A stretch of DNA of 64,000 nt, taken from assembly GCA_001799675.1 (NCBI GenBank), contig MGTX01000014.1, positions 25,290 to 89,289 of the forward strand, given 5' to 3'. The notes beneath the pieces are model-generated. The model was not told the origin of the DNA and made no database searches. It saw only the letters and a list, made by a program, of their open reading frames with translations. The position numbers and the translations under genes were made by a program. Source of the DNA: Elusimicrobia bacterium GWA2_66_18. Lineage in GTDB: Bacteria > Elusimicrobiota > Elusimicrobia > UBA1565 > UBA9628. The stretch's first letter is position 1, and the number at the start of each line of letters is the position of its first letter. Below, piece after piece: positions 8,813-17,712 of this stretch.

Positions 8813-9000
8813 GCCTTCATCTCCTTGCGTCATTCGATAGACATATCACGCCGACGCCATTCATTTTAAGCGAATTCAGATTTTTTCACATAGGCCGACT
8901 GGGTGCGATATGAAGGATCAGAAGACCCGGAATGTCTGGGCCCCCGAGCAGAGGGCGAGGGCGGCGGCAGCGTATCGTCGGAGCCTTTGATTGCAGTCCG

Positions 9001-10827
9001 TCAGCCGGGGGTCCTATCGGCATCATCCAGGCCCCACGGGGGCGTTTTCCCGACGACCTCGCGGATGTGCGCCATGGCGGGAAACGATGAAGGCTCATGG
9101 CCCGTCGCCAGCCGAATTTCCTTGAAGCCGCGGCGGGCGATCTCCCGGGCCGCGTCCTCGCCCTTGACCCCGTCGGCGAGGCTTGAGTCGATGTAGACGG
9201 GCGTATCCGCGGGGATGGAGCCCGCGTCCAGATCCGCCAGGAAGGCCGCCGCGTCCGCGTACGTCTGGAGGGTTTTCCCCGCCCGCTTGGCCGCCATGTT
9301 CCAGGTCATCCTTGCCAGCGCGTCGTCGTCGATGAGCGCCGCGTCGAGCCGCGCGCTGCGCCCGTCCGGCCCAGGCTCGCCCGCGCCGGCCGCCGGCCGG
9401 ACCCGAATGGGAACGAAGCCCGCCAGGCCCTTGGGAATCATGCGGGCTTGGAGCCGCAGGCATTCCGCGAGGATCGCATCCTCCTCAAAACGGCTCGTGA
9501 CCAGGATCGCCCGCTCGCCGAGGCCCAGCTCCGCGATCAGCGACAGGCCGGTGTCCTGGTGGCCCAACAGCTCATAGTCCATCAAGTAAACGGTGCCCCG
9601 CGCCCGCGCCGCGTCGGCCTTCACCCAGCCGCGCAGCTCGGCGGGCGTCGAGAAGTGCAGGACCTCAAGAGCCTGTCCCGTCGGTCGCAAGGAGTCGAAG
9701 CGCCCCTGCCAGACCTGGTGGATGCTCGTGTCGTCGTCGAGCACGACCACGGGCCGCCGAGGGTCAAGTTCCAGAACGCAGACGAACCACTCCGGCGGGC
9801 GGGCCTGGGGAAGGTTCAGGATCGCGGTCGTTCCCCGGCCCGTTTCGGACTGAAGCTCCAGTGATCCGCCCCAGGACTCGGCGGACGCGCGGGCGTGGTA
9901 GAGGCCGAGGCCCAAGCCGCCGGCCTTGCCGTGGGTCTCGCCCCGCGCCCCGAGCTTGGCCAGAATCTCGGGCGGGATGCCTTTCCCGGTGTCCTGGACC
10001 TCAAGCCGGAGCCGATCCGCCTGCGCGACCAGGCGCACCGTGACCGTGCCCTCATCGCCCAGGGCTTCCACGGCGTTGTTGACCAGGTTCGATATGAGCC
10101 GCTTGAACTCGACGGCCTGGACCATGGCGAACAGGCCGTAGGAAGCGGCGTCGACGCGGTTCTCGATCTCGACGCCTATCCTGGAGCGGAACTGTAGGCG
10201 CTTTTCGGTGACGACGGAGTCGAGCAGGCTCGACAGCAGGAATACCTCGGGCGGCGCGCCGGGCCGCTCCGAGGCCGCGCCTTTAGACAGCACCTTGCCG
10301 ATGAAGTCCACGCGCAAACCGACCTCGATGAGTCGGGTCCGAGCCCGATTCGGCAGCGTCAGGAACTTGAATGGCTTCGGCTCAGGGTTCGGGGGAATGA
10401 TGGGCGTCGTCATCGATCTGGCCCTTCCTGTCACGAGATCGGCATACTTGGGACAGAATGAGTAGAGGTTCGGGATTAAATTCGGATCCTCGTTCGTCGA
10501 GCGGATGAAACGCCCCTTGGCGTCGATGATGAATAGGTGTGTAACTCCGAGTTCATCGCGCAGCCCTTTTAAGCGACCTGTCGGCAGTGGACCGTGCTGG
10601 TCGTCATCAAGGACAACCGCCCGGCCTACTCCGTAGAGCAACGTCTCAGCGTTAGACTCCAATTGATTCAGAGTGTGGCCGAGGGAATCTGCGAACAGCG
10701 AGCATTTTGCGACGTAGGTCAACCGCGCTTGAGTCTTCATGTAGGCGCGGGCGGCCAGCGTGACACCGAGACCTAGTGATGCGGCGATGAGAAAGGCGAA
10801 AAGGAAGAGCTTATCGGCGAATCGCAA
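9001..10827 (-). CDS. Hybrid sensor kinase-like protein with two receiver domains, no visible DHp histidine
   Basis: A 608-aa protein: one N-terminal membrane helix (residues about 7-27), an extracytoplasmic sensor (about 30-150), then an HATPase_c domain with N-box NLVNNAVEAL (about 252), G1 DTGKGIP (about 280) and G2 GGLGLGLYHAR (about 304). Two receiver domains follow. The first has VLDDD, MDYEL, VTSR and IPK; the second has LIDDD, VYIDSS, ATG and GK. The segment just before the ATPase (FLLSSLLDSVVTEKR) is the usual post-DHp linker. The region that should hold the phospho-acceptor (H-E/D-x-R/N-x-P) instead reads PIIPPNPEPKPFKF and contains no His. It starts 5 nt after the Cupin_5 stop (same operon). 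Either a pseudokinase, or partnered in trans. Confidence 0.8.
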   Translation of the reverse strand: MRFADKLFLFAFLIAASLGLGVTLAARAYMKTQARLTYVAKCSLFADSLGHTLNQLESNAETLLYGVGRAVVLDDDQHGPLPTGRLKGLRDELGVTHLFIIDAKGRFIRSTNEDPNLIPNLYSFCPKYADLVTGRARSMTTPIIPPNPEPKPFKFLTLPNRARTRLIEVGLRVDFIGKVLSKGAASERPGAPPEVFLLSSLLDSVVTEKRLQFRSRIGVEIENRVDAASYGLFAMVQAVEFKRLISNLVNNAVEALGDEGTVTVRLVAQADRLRLEVQDTGKGIPPEILAKLGARGETHGKAGGLGLGLYHARASAESWGGSLELQSETGRGTTAILNLPQARPPEWFVCVLELDPRRPVVVLDDDTSIHQVWQGRFDSLRPTGQALEVLHFSTPAELRGWVKADAARARGTVYLMDYELLGHQDTGLSLIAELGLGERAILVTSRFEEDAILAECLRLQARMIPKGLAGFVPIRVRPAAGAGEPGPDGRSARLDAALIDDDALARMTWNMAAKRAGKTLQTYADAAAFLADLDAGSIPADTPVYIDSSLADGVKGEDAAREIARRGFKEIRLATGHEPSSFPAMAHIREVVGKTPPWGLDDADRTPG

Positions 10828-10832
10828 GAGAA

Positions 10833-11870
10833 CTACTCACTGCGCGTGAAGCGTTCGATGTCGGCCGTAAGCTTCGGGTAACGCGCCGTCAGAGCTTTTC
10901 GAGCGCCAAGTTCAAAGTCGCTGAATTCAAAGCCCGGCGCCATGGTGGTCCCCAGCAACGCCCAAGAGCCCCGGCCTTGCAGCCGTGTGCCTTGCCAAAC
11001 GCCCGCCTGGACGAGCACCTGAGGCTCGTGGCCGCTCAAGACATCAGGACCAAGAAGGACTTTCTTCACCGTTCCATCCTCGGAAATCTGAAGCATCTCG
11101 ACCGGATCTCCGGCATAGAAGTGAAATAGCTCATCGGTTTTCAGCCGATGCAAGGCCGAGAACTCATCAGGGCCCACGAGGTAAAATATCGCGGTACCCA
11201 CGCTGCGGCGACCTTCGGCATCGATGCCGACCGACTTAGCATCGACGGTCGCACCGCTACGGTAAGTCTCCCGGTAGTAGCCGCCCTCCCCTGGCAGGGG
11301 GAGAAGCCCCAGCTTCTTGATGATGTCTTCCTTGGTGTCCATTCGGCCTCTCTTGCCTGGAATCTTTCGCCAGAGCATCTTTGGATTCAGAATCGTCGTC
11401 ATAACCCGCCTGATGATGGACGGAGATCGGGAATCGACGGGCCATGAATCGACTGCGGACGAACGCGATGTGGTACCGTCAAATCGCTGATCCTCGGACA
11501 TCTTGTCCGTCTTGCCATCTCTGTCGACGCCGTCGAGAATGGATGATCGAGACGCGGTCGGGACAGGAATCGCGGATGGATCCTGCGGCTCTGGATACGT
11601 CGAGGCTATAGCGAACTTAGCCTGGATCTCAGATGCAGGCAATGAGGCAAGCTGAGCGGTCAGGCCTGGAACGGGAGCCGCGAGAATGGTTCCAACGGCT
11701 GAGGGAAGAGCCAACGATAACTCGGAGAGCATGGGCGCAACGCCGATAGTTGCGGTTTCGGGGAAATAGGTGATGCTCGGGATGACCGAGACTCGCGCAG
11801 ACCCGGACGCCCCTGCCTGCGCCGCAGCTGTTACGAGCAGGGACGCAAGACTCAACTCGTGGAAGCGCAT
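10833..11870 (-). CDS. Secreted Cupin_5 (DUF985) domain protein
   Basis: A 345-aa protein. A signal peptide (MRFHELSLASLLV, then AAAQAGA) is followed by an extended low-complexity region to about residue 165. The C-terminal 170 residues match the Cupin_5/DUF985 family: KLGLLPLPGEGGYYRETY, then YLVGPDEFSALHRLKTDELFHFY, then GVWQGTRL and GTTMAPGFEFSDFELG. Those domains are normally stand-alone cytoplasmic proteins of about 150-170 aa, so the secretion signal and linker are unusual. ATG 11870 was preferred to 11891 because it begins the signal peptide. It lies 5 nt upstream of the kinase-like gene, suggesting a shared transcript. The ligand is unknown. Confidence 0.75.
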   Translation of the reverse strand: MRFHELSLASLLVTAAAQAGASGSARVSVIPSITYFPETATIGVAPMLSELSLALPSAVGTILAAPVPGLTAQLASLPASEIQAKFAIASTYPEPQDPSAIPVPTASRSSILDGVDRDGKTDKMSEDQRFDGTTSRSSAVDSWPVDSRSPSIIRRVMTTILNPKMLWRKIPGKRGRMDTKEDIIKKLGLLPLPGEGGYYRETYRSGATVDAKSVGIDAEGRRSVGTAIFYLVGPDEFSALHRLKTDELFHFYAGDPVEMLQISEDGTVKKVLLGPDVLSGHEPQVLVQAGVWQGTRLQGRGSWALLGTTMAPGFEFSDFELGARKALTARYPKLTADIERFTRSE

Positions 11871-12206
11871 GAGAAAGCTTAATCGAAACAATGGATTCCG
11901 ACAACGGCATTAAGACCCAGGTCCCAGGACCCAAACGGCCCATCGTGGTCGATTCGAGCATCGAACGAGCGTCGGAGTCGGACCGGTCCAAGCGTCGTCA
12001 TCTTGTTTGCTCTCGAGTCATGCGGTCATGATTATCCCCTGCCACGAGCAGATAGAACCGAGTTGCGAGAGGCCATCGATTGTCGGTGTTCATGTGTTAA
12101 GGCAGTGAGAACACTGTATGAAAATTGTCATTCACCGACTTGATACGGGAAAGGGCCCCTAGACCCACCGCTTCCCAGGCCCCAAGGCCCGCATCTTCGG
12201 ACATTC
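11871..12206. other. Intergenic region, 336 bp
   Basis: No ORF with coding character, tRNA or convincing terminator was found. It has moderate GC and contains the upstream region of the Cupin_5 gene and the 3' flank of the M50 protease gene, both on the minus strand. A promoter for the Cupin_5/kinase pair is expected here, but I cannot assign hexamers with confidence. Confidence 0.5.
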
Positions 12207-13220
12207 TCAACGCTTCAACACTTCCCCCATCCTGGCCCGGACGCCCTGCGCGAGCATGACGCCCAGATAGCCGCAGAACAGGAGGCGGACGCCCTCCCCG
12301 GCGCACAGGCGCCCGTCCGCCAGGAACCGGCGCAGCGCCGCCGACAGGAAGAGACCGCCCCTCCAGACCAGATAGACCGTGTAGCCCGAGAAGGCCGCCA
12401 GATAGGCGGTGTGGAGGGCCCTCACCCATCGGCGCTCCTGGAAGCGCTCGTAGATGTCGTGATAGCACCAGTAGCCGTCCGTGTGCAGGAGCGGGTTGAG
12501 GTTGAATATCAGAAGGCCGGACAGCGCCTGGAGGGCCAGCAGTAAGGCGTCCTGGCCGGTCGCCAGGAAGGCCGCCTCTAGGCCGAGCATATAGAGGGTC
12601 TGGGCGGAGAAGCCCCCCAAGCTGACGGCGATCTGGCCGCGCAGGTCGAGGGAGCGGATGCCGGAAACGTTGGTGTAGAAGACGGGGCAGTACAAGTAGA
12701 GCGAGAGGCCGATGGGCCGCGCCCCCAGGCCCAGCGCCCAAGTCGAGGCCGAATGTCCCAACTCGTGTACGATCATCCCGGCCAAGGCGAGAAGAACGGT
12801 CGCCGCGCCCGTACCGCCATGCAGGGCCGCCGGGCGCGGCGCAAGGAGCCAGACGGCGGCGGAAAGGGCCGCGCCGGAGGCGGCGAGCAGGCCGTTGAGC
12901 GCGAAGGCTTTAGATCCGCAGCGCTCCGGGTCCAGGCCGAGGCGCCGGAACGCCCTCTCTTGGACGAGCGGCTTGAGCAAGGTCAACCGGGGCTGCAGGA
13001 GCGCCGAGAATATCCTCCGGTGGAGCGGCCGGGTATTCTCCGGCGTCAGGGTCCCGTTGGCGACCAGCGTCGCGAAGGCGCCCGGAGAGTCCAACTCCGC
13101 GAGCGCCCTCTGGAAGTCGGCCGGCGCGCCGCGGCGGGGCAGTCCCGTGACGAGGCGCAGAAGTTCCTCGCCGGCCTTGAAGCAGCCGTCGCCGGTGACG
13201 AGGAGATACGAGTCTGCCAT
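12207..13220 (-). CDS. M50-family intramembrane metallopeptidase (site-2-protease type)
   Basis: A 337-aa polytopic protein. The zinc-binding HELGH lies at about residue 152 within a hydrophobic helix. A second conserved segment, NLNPLLHTDGYW, carries the N-P-x-x-x-x-D-G signature of S2P proteases at about 240. Roughly six membrane helices are apparent. The first 105 residues form a soluble helical or winged-helix-like N-terminal part resembling that of the M50 proteins linked to peptide export and maturation, rather than RseP, and no PDZ domain is visible. It stands alone, divergent from citrate synthase, with no evident precursor peptide or ABC transporter nearby. Substrate unknown. Confidence 0.8.
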   Translation of the reverse strand: MADSYLLVTGDGCFKAGEELLRLVTGLPRRGAPADFQRALAELDSPGAFATLVANGTLTPENTRPLHRRIFSALLQPRLTLLKPLVQERAFRRLGLDPERCGSKAFALNGLLAASGAALSAAVWLLAPRPAALHGGTGAATVLLALAGMIVHELGHSASTWALGLGARPIGLSLYLYCPVFYTNVSGIRSLDLRGQIAVSLGGFSAQTLYMLGLEAAFLATGQDALLLALQALSGLLIFNLNPLLHTDGYWCYHDIYERFQERRWVRALHTAYLAAFSGYTVYLVWRGGLFLSAALRRFLADGRLCAGEGVRLLFCGYLGVMLAQGVRARMGEVLKR

Positions 13221-13567
13221 GCAGGGGCTTTTCGTTTCTCACCCCCAAGTGCAGGCCATTGAAAGTAGGTGCGTGCTCAGAGGGCTTGGCCTGCTCCTTG
13301 AGCGCGGCGGGTGATGGCGGGGGTTGGATCGCCCCGGGTGCGCGAACGGCACCGATAGGCGACGGCGCGCAGAGGGGCGATGGGGCCCCCGCCGACAGGA
13401 CCCGCCGCGCTATATCAAGCAAGCAGGCCATGCCCGGTCAGGCGCGCCACTTTCAGTGGATGCACCCGAGCCGGCGCTCAACCTCGCCTCGGAGAAATAT
13501 TATGATACCCTGGATCAAAGGCGCGCCGAGCGCGCCGGAGCCGATCAAGCGGGAGAGGAGCGAAGAC
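13221..13567. promoter_or_regulatory. Divergent intergenic region upstream of gltA
   Basis: 347 bp between the M50 protease gene (minus) and citrate synthase (plus). The gltA reading frame stays open upstream, which explains the long ORF on the track, but the sequence is not citrate-synthase-like. A TATGAT at 13501-13506 is the best -10 candidate for gltA and would give a leader of about 55 nt. A usable ribosome site (AGAGGAG) precedes the ATG at 13568. No clear -35 box was found. Confidence 0.5.
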
Positions 13568-14860
13568 ATGGGCAAGACCGTGATTCTGAAGTTGGACGGC
13601 AAGGAGATCGAATTGCCGATCATCGAGGGCAGCGAGGGCGAGCGGGCCATCGACATCTGCGCGCTCCGCGCGCAGACCGGCTATATCACGCTCGACAACG
13701 GCTACATGAACACGGGCTCCTGCCTGAGCTCCGTCACCTTCCTCGACGGCGAGCGCGGCATCCTGCGCTATCGCGGCATTCCCATCGAGCAGTTGGCCGA
13801 GCAGTCCACCTTCGTCGAGACGAGCTATCTCCTCATCTACGGTCGCCTGCCCAATAAGAAGGAGCTCGAGGCCTTCACGGTCAACATCACCCGCCACACG
13901 ATGCTCCACGAGGACATGAAACACTTCTACGAGGGCTTCCCCCGCGACGCGCATCCCATGGCGACGCTGGCCTCGGCGGTCAGCACTCTGTCCACCTTCT
14001 ACCAGAACGCTCCGGGCAAGGCGACCAGCCGCAAGGATCTGGATCTCTCCATCTATCGCCTGCTGGGCAAGCTTCCCACCATCGCCACCTACTCGCACAA
14101 GAAATCGATCGGTCACCCCTTCGTCTACCCGGACAACAAGCTCGACTACGCCGCGAATTTCCTTAAAATGATGTTCGCGGTCCCGGCCGAGGATTACCAG
14201 GCGGATCCGGAAGTGGCCAAGGCCCTGGACCTGCTCCTTATCCTCCACGCCGACCACGAGCAGAACTGCAGCGCCTCCACGGTGCGCATGGTCGGCTCCA
14301 GCCGCGCGAGCCTCTTCGCGTCGGTCTCGGCCGGCATCTCCGCCCTCTGGGGCCCGCTCCACGGCGGCGCCAACCAGGAAGTCATCGAGATGCTCCAGCA
14401 GATCTGGGAGAGCGGCATCTCCCCGAAGGACTACCTCGCCAAGGTCAAGGTCAAGGACAGCGGCGCGCGCCTCATGGGCTTCGGCCACCGCGTCTACAAG
14501 AACTTCGATCCTCGCGCGAAGATCATCAAGAAGGCCTGCGACTCGGTGCTCAATAAGCTCGGCATCAACGACCCCCTGCTCGACATCGCCAAGCAGATCG
14601 AGGAAGCCGCGCTCAAGGACGAGTACTTCATTTCCCGCAAGCTCTACCCGAACGTGGACTTCTACAGCGGCATCATCTACCGCGCCGTCGGCATCCCGAC
14701 GAACATGTTCACCGTCATGTTCGCCATCGGCCGCCTGCCCGGCTGGATCGCCCAGTGGAAGGAGATGAACGAGGCCCCGAACTTCAAGATCTGCCGTCCG
14801 CGGCAGATCTACACGGGTCCGAAGGAGACCGCCTACACGACCGTCGGGCGCCGCAAGTAG
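13568..14860 (+). CDS. gltA: Citrate synthase (type II, GltA)
   Basis: Condenses oxaloacetate and acetyl-CoA to citrate, the entry step of the TCA cycle. The 430 residues match the long, NADH-sensitive Gram-negative hexameric class. Catalytic motifs present: the HADHEQNCSASTVR segment, the active-site His in GPLHGGANQE, GFGHRVYK, and the catalytic Asp in PNVDFYSG. The N-terminal beta domain (VILKLDGKEIELPII) and the GYMNTGSC segment fit GltA. The ATG at 13568 follows AGAGGAG and begins the conserved domain. It is monocistronic, with a convergent glycosyltransferase gene ending 2 bp downstream. Confidence 0.97.
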   Translation: MGKTVILKLDGKEIELPIIEGSEGERAIDICALRAQTGYITLDNGYMNTGSCLSSVTFLDGERGILRYRGIPIEQLAEQSTFVETSYLLIYGRLPNKKELEAFTVNITRHTMLHEDMKHFYEGFPRDAHPMATLASAVSTLSTFYQNAPGKATSRKDLDLSIYRLLGKLPTIATYSHKKSIGHPFVYPDNKLDYAANFLKMMFAVPAEDYQADPEVAKALDLLLILHADHEQNCSASTVRMVGSSRASLFASVSAGISALWGPLHGGANQEVIEMLQQIWESGISPKDYLAKVKVKDSGARLMGFGHRVYKNFDPRAKIIKKACDSVLNKLGINDPLLDIAKQIEEAALKDEYFISRKLYPNVDFYSGIIYRAVGIPTNMFTVMFAIGRLPGWIAQWKEMNEAPNFKICRPRQIYTGPKETAYTTVGRRK

Positions 14861-14862
14861 CT

Positions 14863-16518
14863 TTACCGCCGCAGCCGGTAGGCCCGCAGCCAGGGCCCGG
14901 CGGCCGCGCCGGGGCCGGAAGGGAACTCGCGCACGAGGTCGGCCTGCTCGGCCAACTCCGAGAAGAAGGTGGCCAACTCGCGAGAGCGGCGAGGATCGGC
15001 GCCGTAGCTGGTGGTGACGACCCAGTCCACGCGCGCCGCGCGGACCAAGTCGAGGCCCGGGCGCACGTCCAGGAACTCGCCGTCGGCCTGCGAGGCGGCG
15101 ACGTGCCGGGGCGAAGACCAGAGGTCGCGCGCGGCGCGCTGGATGCGGTAGATGCGCCAGCCTCCGCCCGGATGCCGGGCGGCCATGGCGCGCAAGAGAC
15201 GGGCGCGCGGCGAACCCGCCCGTTCGGCGCGCTCGGCCAGTTCCTCGCACTGCTCCTTCAAGGGATAGGCCAGCGGACCCGCATGCGGCTGGTCTAGGAG
15301 GAGGCTCGCGCCCGCGGGCACGGTCTCCCGCAGCCAGGCGGCGGCCTGCGCGCGCGTGTCCGGGCGCAGAAGGTCCGCATCCTGCTGCCACGTGAGGAAG
15401 AGACCCGGAGCCAGCGCCAGCGCCGCGACGACGCCTCGCCGCCAGGCGCCGGTCCCTCCCAACAGCGACAACCCCTCTCCGGCCAAGAGGGCCAGCGCCG
15501 GATAGGCGCCCAGAAGATACCGCGGCACTCCCCCATCGAAACTGGCCGAGAGCAGGGCCGCGTAGACTCCGACCGGCATCAGGAGAAGAAGGGCGCGCTT
15601 GGCCTCCTTGCGGGCGACGGCGGCGAGTCCCAGGAGCGCGGCCGCCCCGGCCGGCGAGCCCTCGCCCCCGAAGCACCAGAGGTTCTTCATCACCAGACGA
15701 GCGGTCTCGACCGCGTCGTGGGGCTTGAGCCTCCCCAGATCGCCGTAGTCGCGCCAGTCGGCCAGGAAACGCTCATGGTCGATGAGCGCGTAAGGCGTGC
15801 CCGCAGAGAAGCCGAGGGCCGACAGGAGCCCCGCTTGGAGCAGCCAGGAGAACGGAGCGGGGCCGCCCGCGCGCAGGAGCCAGGCCAGGGGCACGACCAG
15901 CCCCGCGGGCGCGGCCGTGTACTGCGCCGAGCAGGCCAAACCCGCGAGGACGGCCGAGCCCATCAGCCAGCCCTTTTCGCCGCCGCGCTGGAAGCGCAGG
16001 GCCGCGGCGGTGGCGCCGGCGACGAGAAGGAACATGAAGGAGTCCGGCTTGGCGGCGTGGGCGAGCTCGACGAGGGCGGGCGAAGCCGCCAGGACCGCCG
16101 CGCCGTAAGGCCAGCGCAGCGCGTCCTTGCCGCGCTCACAGCGCGCGAGCACGATCAAGGCCCCCAGTTGGCAGAGCCCCGACAGCACGCGCGCGATCAG
16201 GTAGAAGCCCGTCGGCTCGAAGGCGTACTTGGCCGCGAAGTCGAGCGCGCCGCGCAGGAAGCCGAAGCCGGACCAGAACGCGTACCAGGCCCCATAGCCA
16301 GCGGCGAGCATTTCGGGCCACAACGTGGGATACTTGAAGGAGTGCGGGCGCAGGCCGCCGGCCAGCGAGACCGCCATGTTGATCACATGAGGCTCGTCGG
16401 CATTGTAGACGTGCGGCAGGCCCCAGGTGATGCCTACGAGGCGGGGCAGGGCGGCCAAGACGAGCAGGACGGCGGCGGCGGGGACGAAGGAGCGCCCGCG
16501 CTGAACGGCGCGCCTCAT
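14863..16518 (-). CDS. GT39-type membrane glycosyltransferase
   Basis: A 551-aa polytopic protein with about ten hydrophobic helices. The first loop has the acidic signature YNADEPHVINMA expected of PMT/ArnT-type, polyprenyl-phosphate-sugar-dependent transferases, followed by FKYPTLWPEML. The last about 190 residues form a soluble extracytoplasmic domain. Its ATG (16518) overlaps the stop of the upstream GT39 gene as ATGA. It is last in the heptose/glycan operon. Sugar and acceptor are unknown. The high Ala/Leu content makes database-free assignment of the exact subfamily unsafe. Confidence 0.78.
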   Translation of the reverse strand: MRRAVQRGRSFVPAAAVLLVLAALPRLVGITWGLPHVYNADEPHVINMAVSLAGGLRPHSFKYPTLWPEMLAAGYGAWYAFWSGFGFLRGALDFAAKYAFEPTGFYLIARVLSGLCQLGALIVLARCERGKDALRWPYGAAVLAASPALVELAHAAKPDSFMFLLVAGATAAALRFQRGGEKGWLMGSAVLAGLACSAQYTAAPAGLVVPLAWLLRAGGPAPFSWLLQAGLLSALGFSAGTPYALIDHERFLADWRDYGDLGRLKPHDAVETARLVMKNLWCFGGEGSPAGAAALLGLAAVARKEAKRALLLLMPVGVYAALLSASFDGGVPRYLLGAYPALALLAGEGLSLLGGTGAWRRGVVAALALAPGLFLTWQQDADLLRPDTRAQAAAWLRETVPAGASLLLDQPHAGPLAYPLKEQCEELAERAERAGSPRARLLRAMAARHPGGGWRIYRIQRAARDLWSSPRHVAASQADGEFLDVRPGLDLVRAARVDWVVTTSYGADPRRSRELATFFSELAEQADLVREFPSGPGAAAGPWLRAYRLRR

Positions 16519-17708
16519 GTCCCCGGGGGCGCGCGGCGGCGCAGAAGAGCGGCCAGACCGGCGCCGGCCAGCACGGCCAGGACCGGCTCGAGGGGCAGAC
16601 GGTAGCGGAGGTTGCTGGCGAAGACGGCGTGGAGCAGGTTCAGATGCGCCGCCCAGGCGAAGAGGAACCAGACCCCGGGCGCGGCCGCCGCCGCGGGCAG
16701 GCCGGCGAGGGCCGCGGCGAAGAGCGCGAGCGTGAAGACTCCGGCGCCCAGGCGCACGAGACGGGAGTGCGGAGGCTCGGGGGCGAGGCGCCAGAAGCGG
16801 GCGGCCTTCACGGCGCACAGCCGCAGGAACGCCCCGGGGTTCGCCCTGATCCACGACCGAGCCTTGGCGCCGAAATGCTCGTCGCGCGCGAACGGGTCGG
16901 AAAGTCCCAACGCGCGCGCCTCCTCGCCCATGGCCCGCGCGCGCGTGTGGCGGATCTCCTCGGGGTCGACGGTCAATCCCTCGTAGAAGTTCCAGCCTCC
17001 TTGCACGGTCACCGGCGCGAAACGATGGTGCTCCGCCCAGTTGCGCGCGGTCCAAGGAACCAGCGCCGCCGCCCAGACCAGACCGCAGACGGCGACGAGC
17101 GCGGCCCAGCGCGGCTGCTCGCGCCGCCGCCACAGAGCGACCAGGGCCAGCGCGCCCCCGAAGGGAAGCATCACGGGACGCGTGAGCGAGGCCAGGCCGC
17201 CCAGCAGCCCCGCCCAGGCGGCGTCCCGCGGCGAGCCCGTCCTCCACGCGCCGACCCACGCCAGGAAGAAACCGACGACCAGGGCCGTGAAGAGGGATTC
17301 GCTCATCATGCGCGCGCTGAAAAAGACGAGCATCGGGTGGAACGCGACGAAGAGCCCGGCCGTCAGCGCGGCGGTCCGGCCGAGACTCAGCGCGGACGCC
17401 AGCCGACGGGCCAGAACGGCCGTGTACGCCGAGAGGAGCATCTGGGCCCAGAGGGCCGGCGAGACGCCCGCCTCTCCAAGGGCCAGGAAGGGCGCCAGGG
17501 CCATGGAGTAGCCGGGAGCGTGCGTGAGCGCGACCGGACCCCGCCCGAGCAGGCCTCGCGCCATGTCGAGGAAGACGCCGTCGTCATAGGCCCCGTCGTC
17601 GCGGTAGCCCCAGAACCTGCCCGCCCAGACGGCCCAGGCGACGCGCGCGGCGAGGGCCGCGAGAAAGATCCACAGGCCGTCCCGGCGTTTCCCGATCTCG
17701 CGGTCCAA
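16515..17708 (-). CDS. GT39-type membrane glycosyltransferase
   Basis: A 397-aa polytopic protein. An early acidic loop (GYRDDGAYDDGVFLDMARGLL) and a HAPGYSMALAPF segment are characteristic of PMT_2/ArnT-type transferases. FSARMMSESLFTALV and SLTRPVMLPF further match the family. The TTG start at 17708 lies 4 nt after the GT2 stop; no ATG is available nearby in frame. The gene pair with the following GT39 protein looks like a tandem of related but diverged transferases that could add successive residues to a lipid-linked glycan. Confidence 0.78.
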   Translation of the reverse strand: MDREIGKRRDGLWIFLAALAARVAWAVWAGRFWGYRDDGAYDDGVFLDMARGLLGRGPVALTHAPGYSMALAPFLALGEAGVSPALWAQMLLSAYTAVLARRLASALSLGRTAALTAGLFVAFHPMLVFFSARMMSESLFTALVVGFFLAWVGAWRTGSPRDAAWAGLLGGLASLTRPVMLPFGGALALVALWRRREQPRWAALVAVCGLVWAAALVPWTARNWAEHHRFAPVTVQGGWNFYEGLTVDPEEIRHTRARAMGEEARALGLSDPFARDEHFGAKARSWIRANPGAFLRLCAVKAARFWRLAPEPPHSRLVRLGAGVFTLALFAAALAGLPAAAAAPGVWFLFAWAAHLNLLHAVFASNLRYRLPLEPVLAVLAGAGLAALLRRRAPPGT

Positions 17709-17712
17709 GGTC

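Noticed and set aside
13478-15676. 732-aa minus-strand ORF opposite citrate synthase
   Set aside because: Covers gltA, whose catalytic motifs are intact on the plus strand, and runs into another frame of the GT39 gene.
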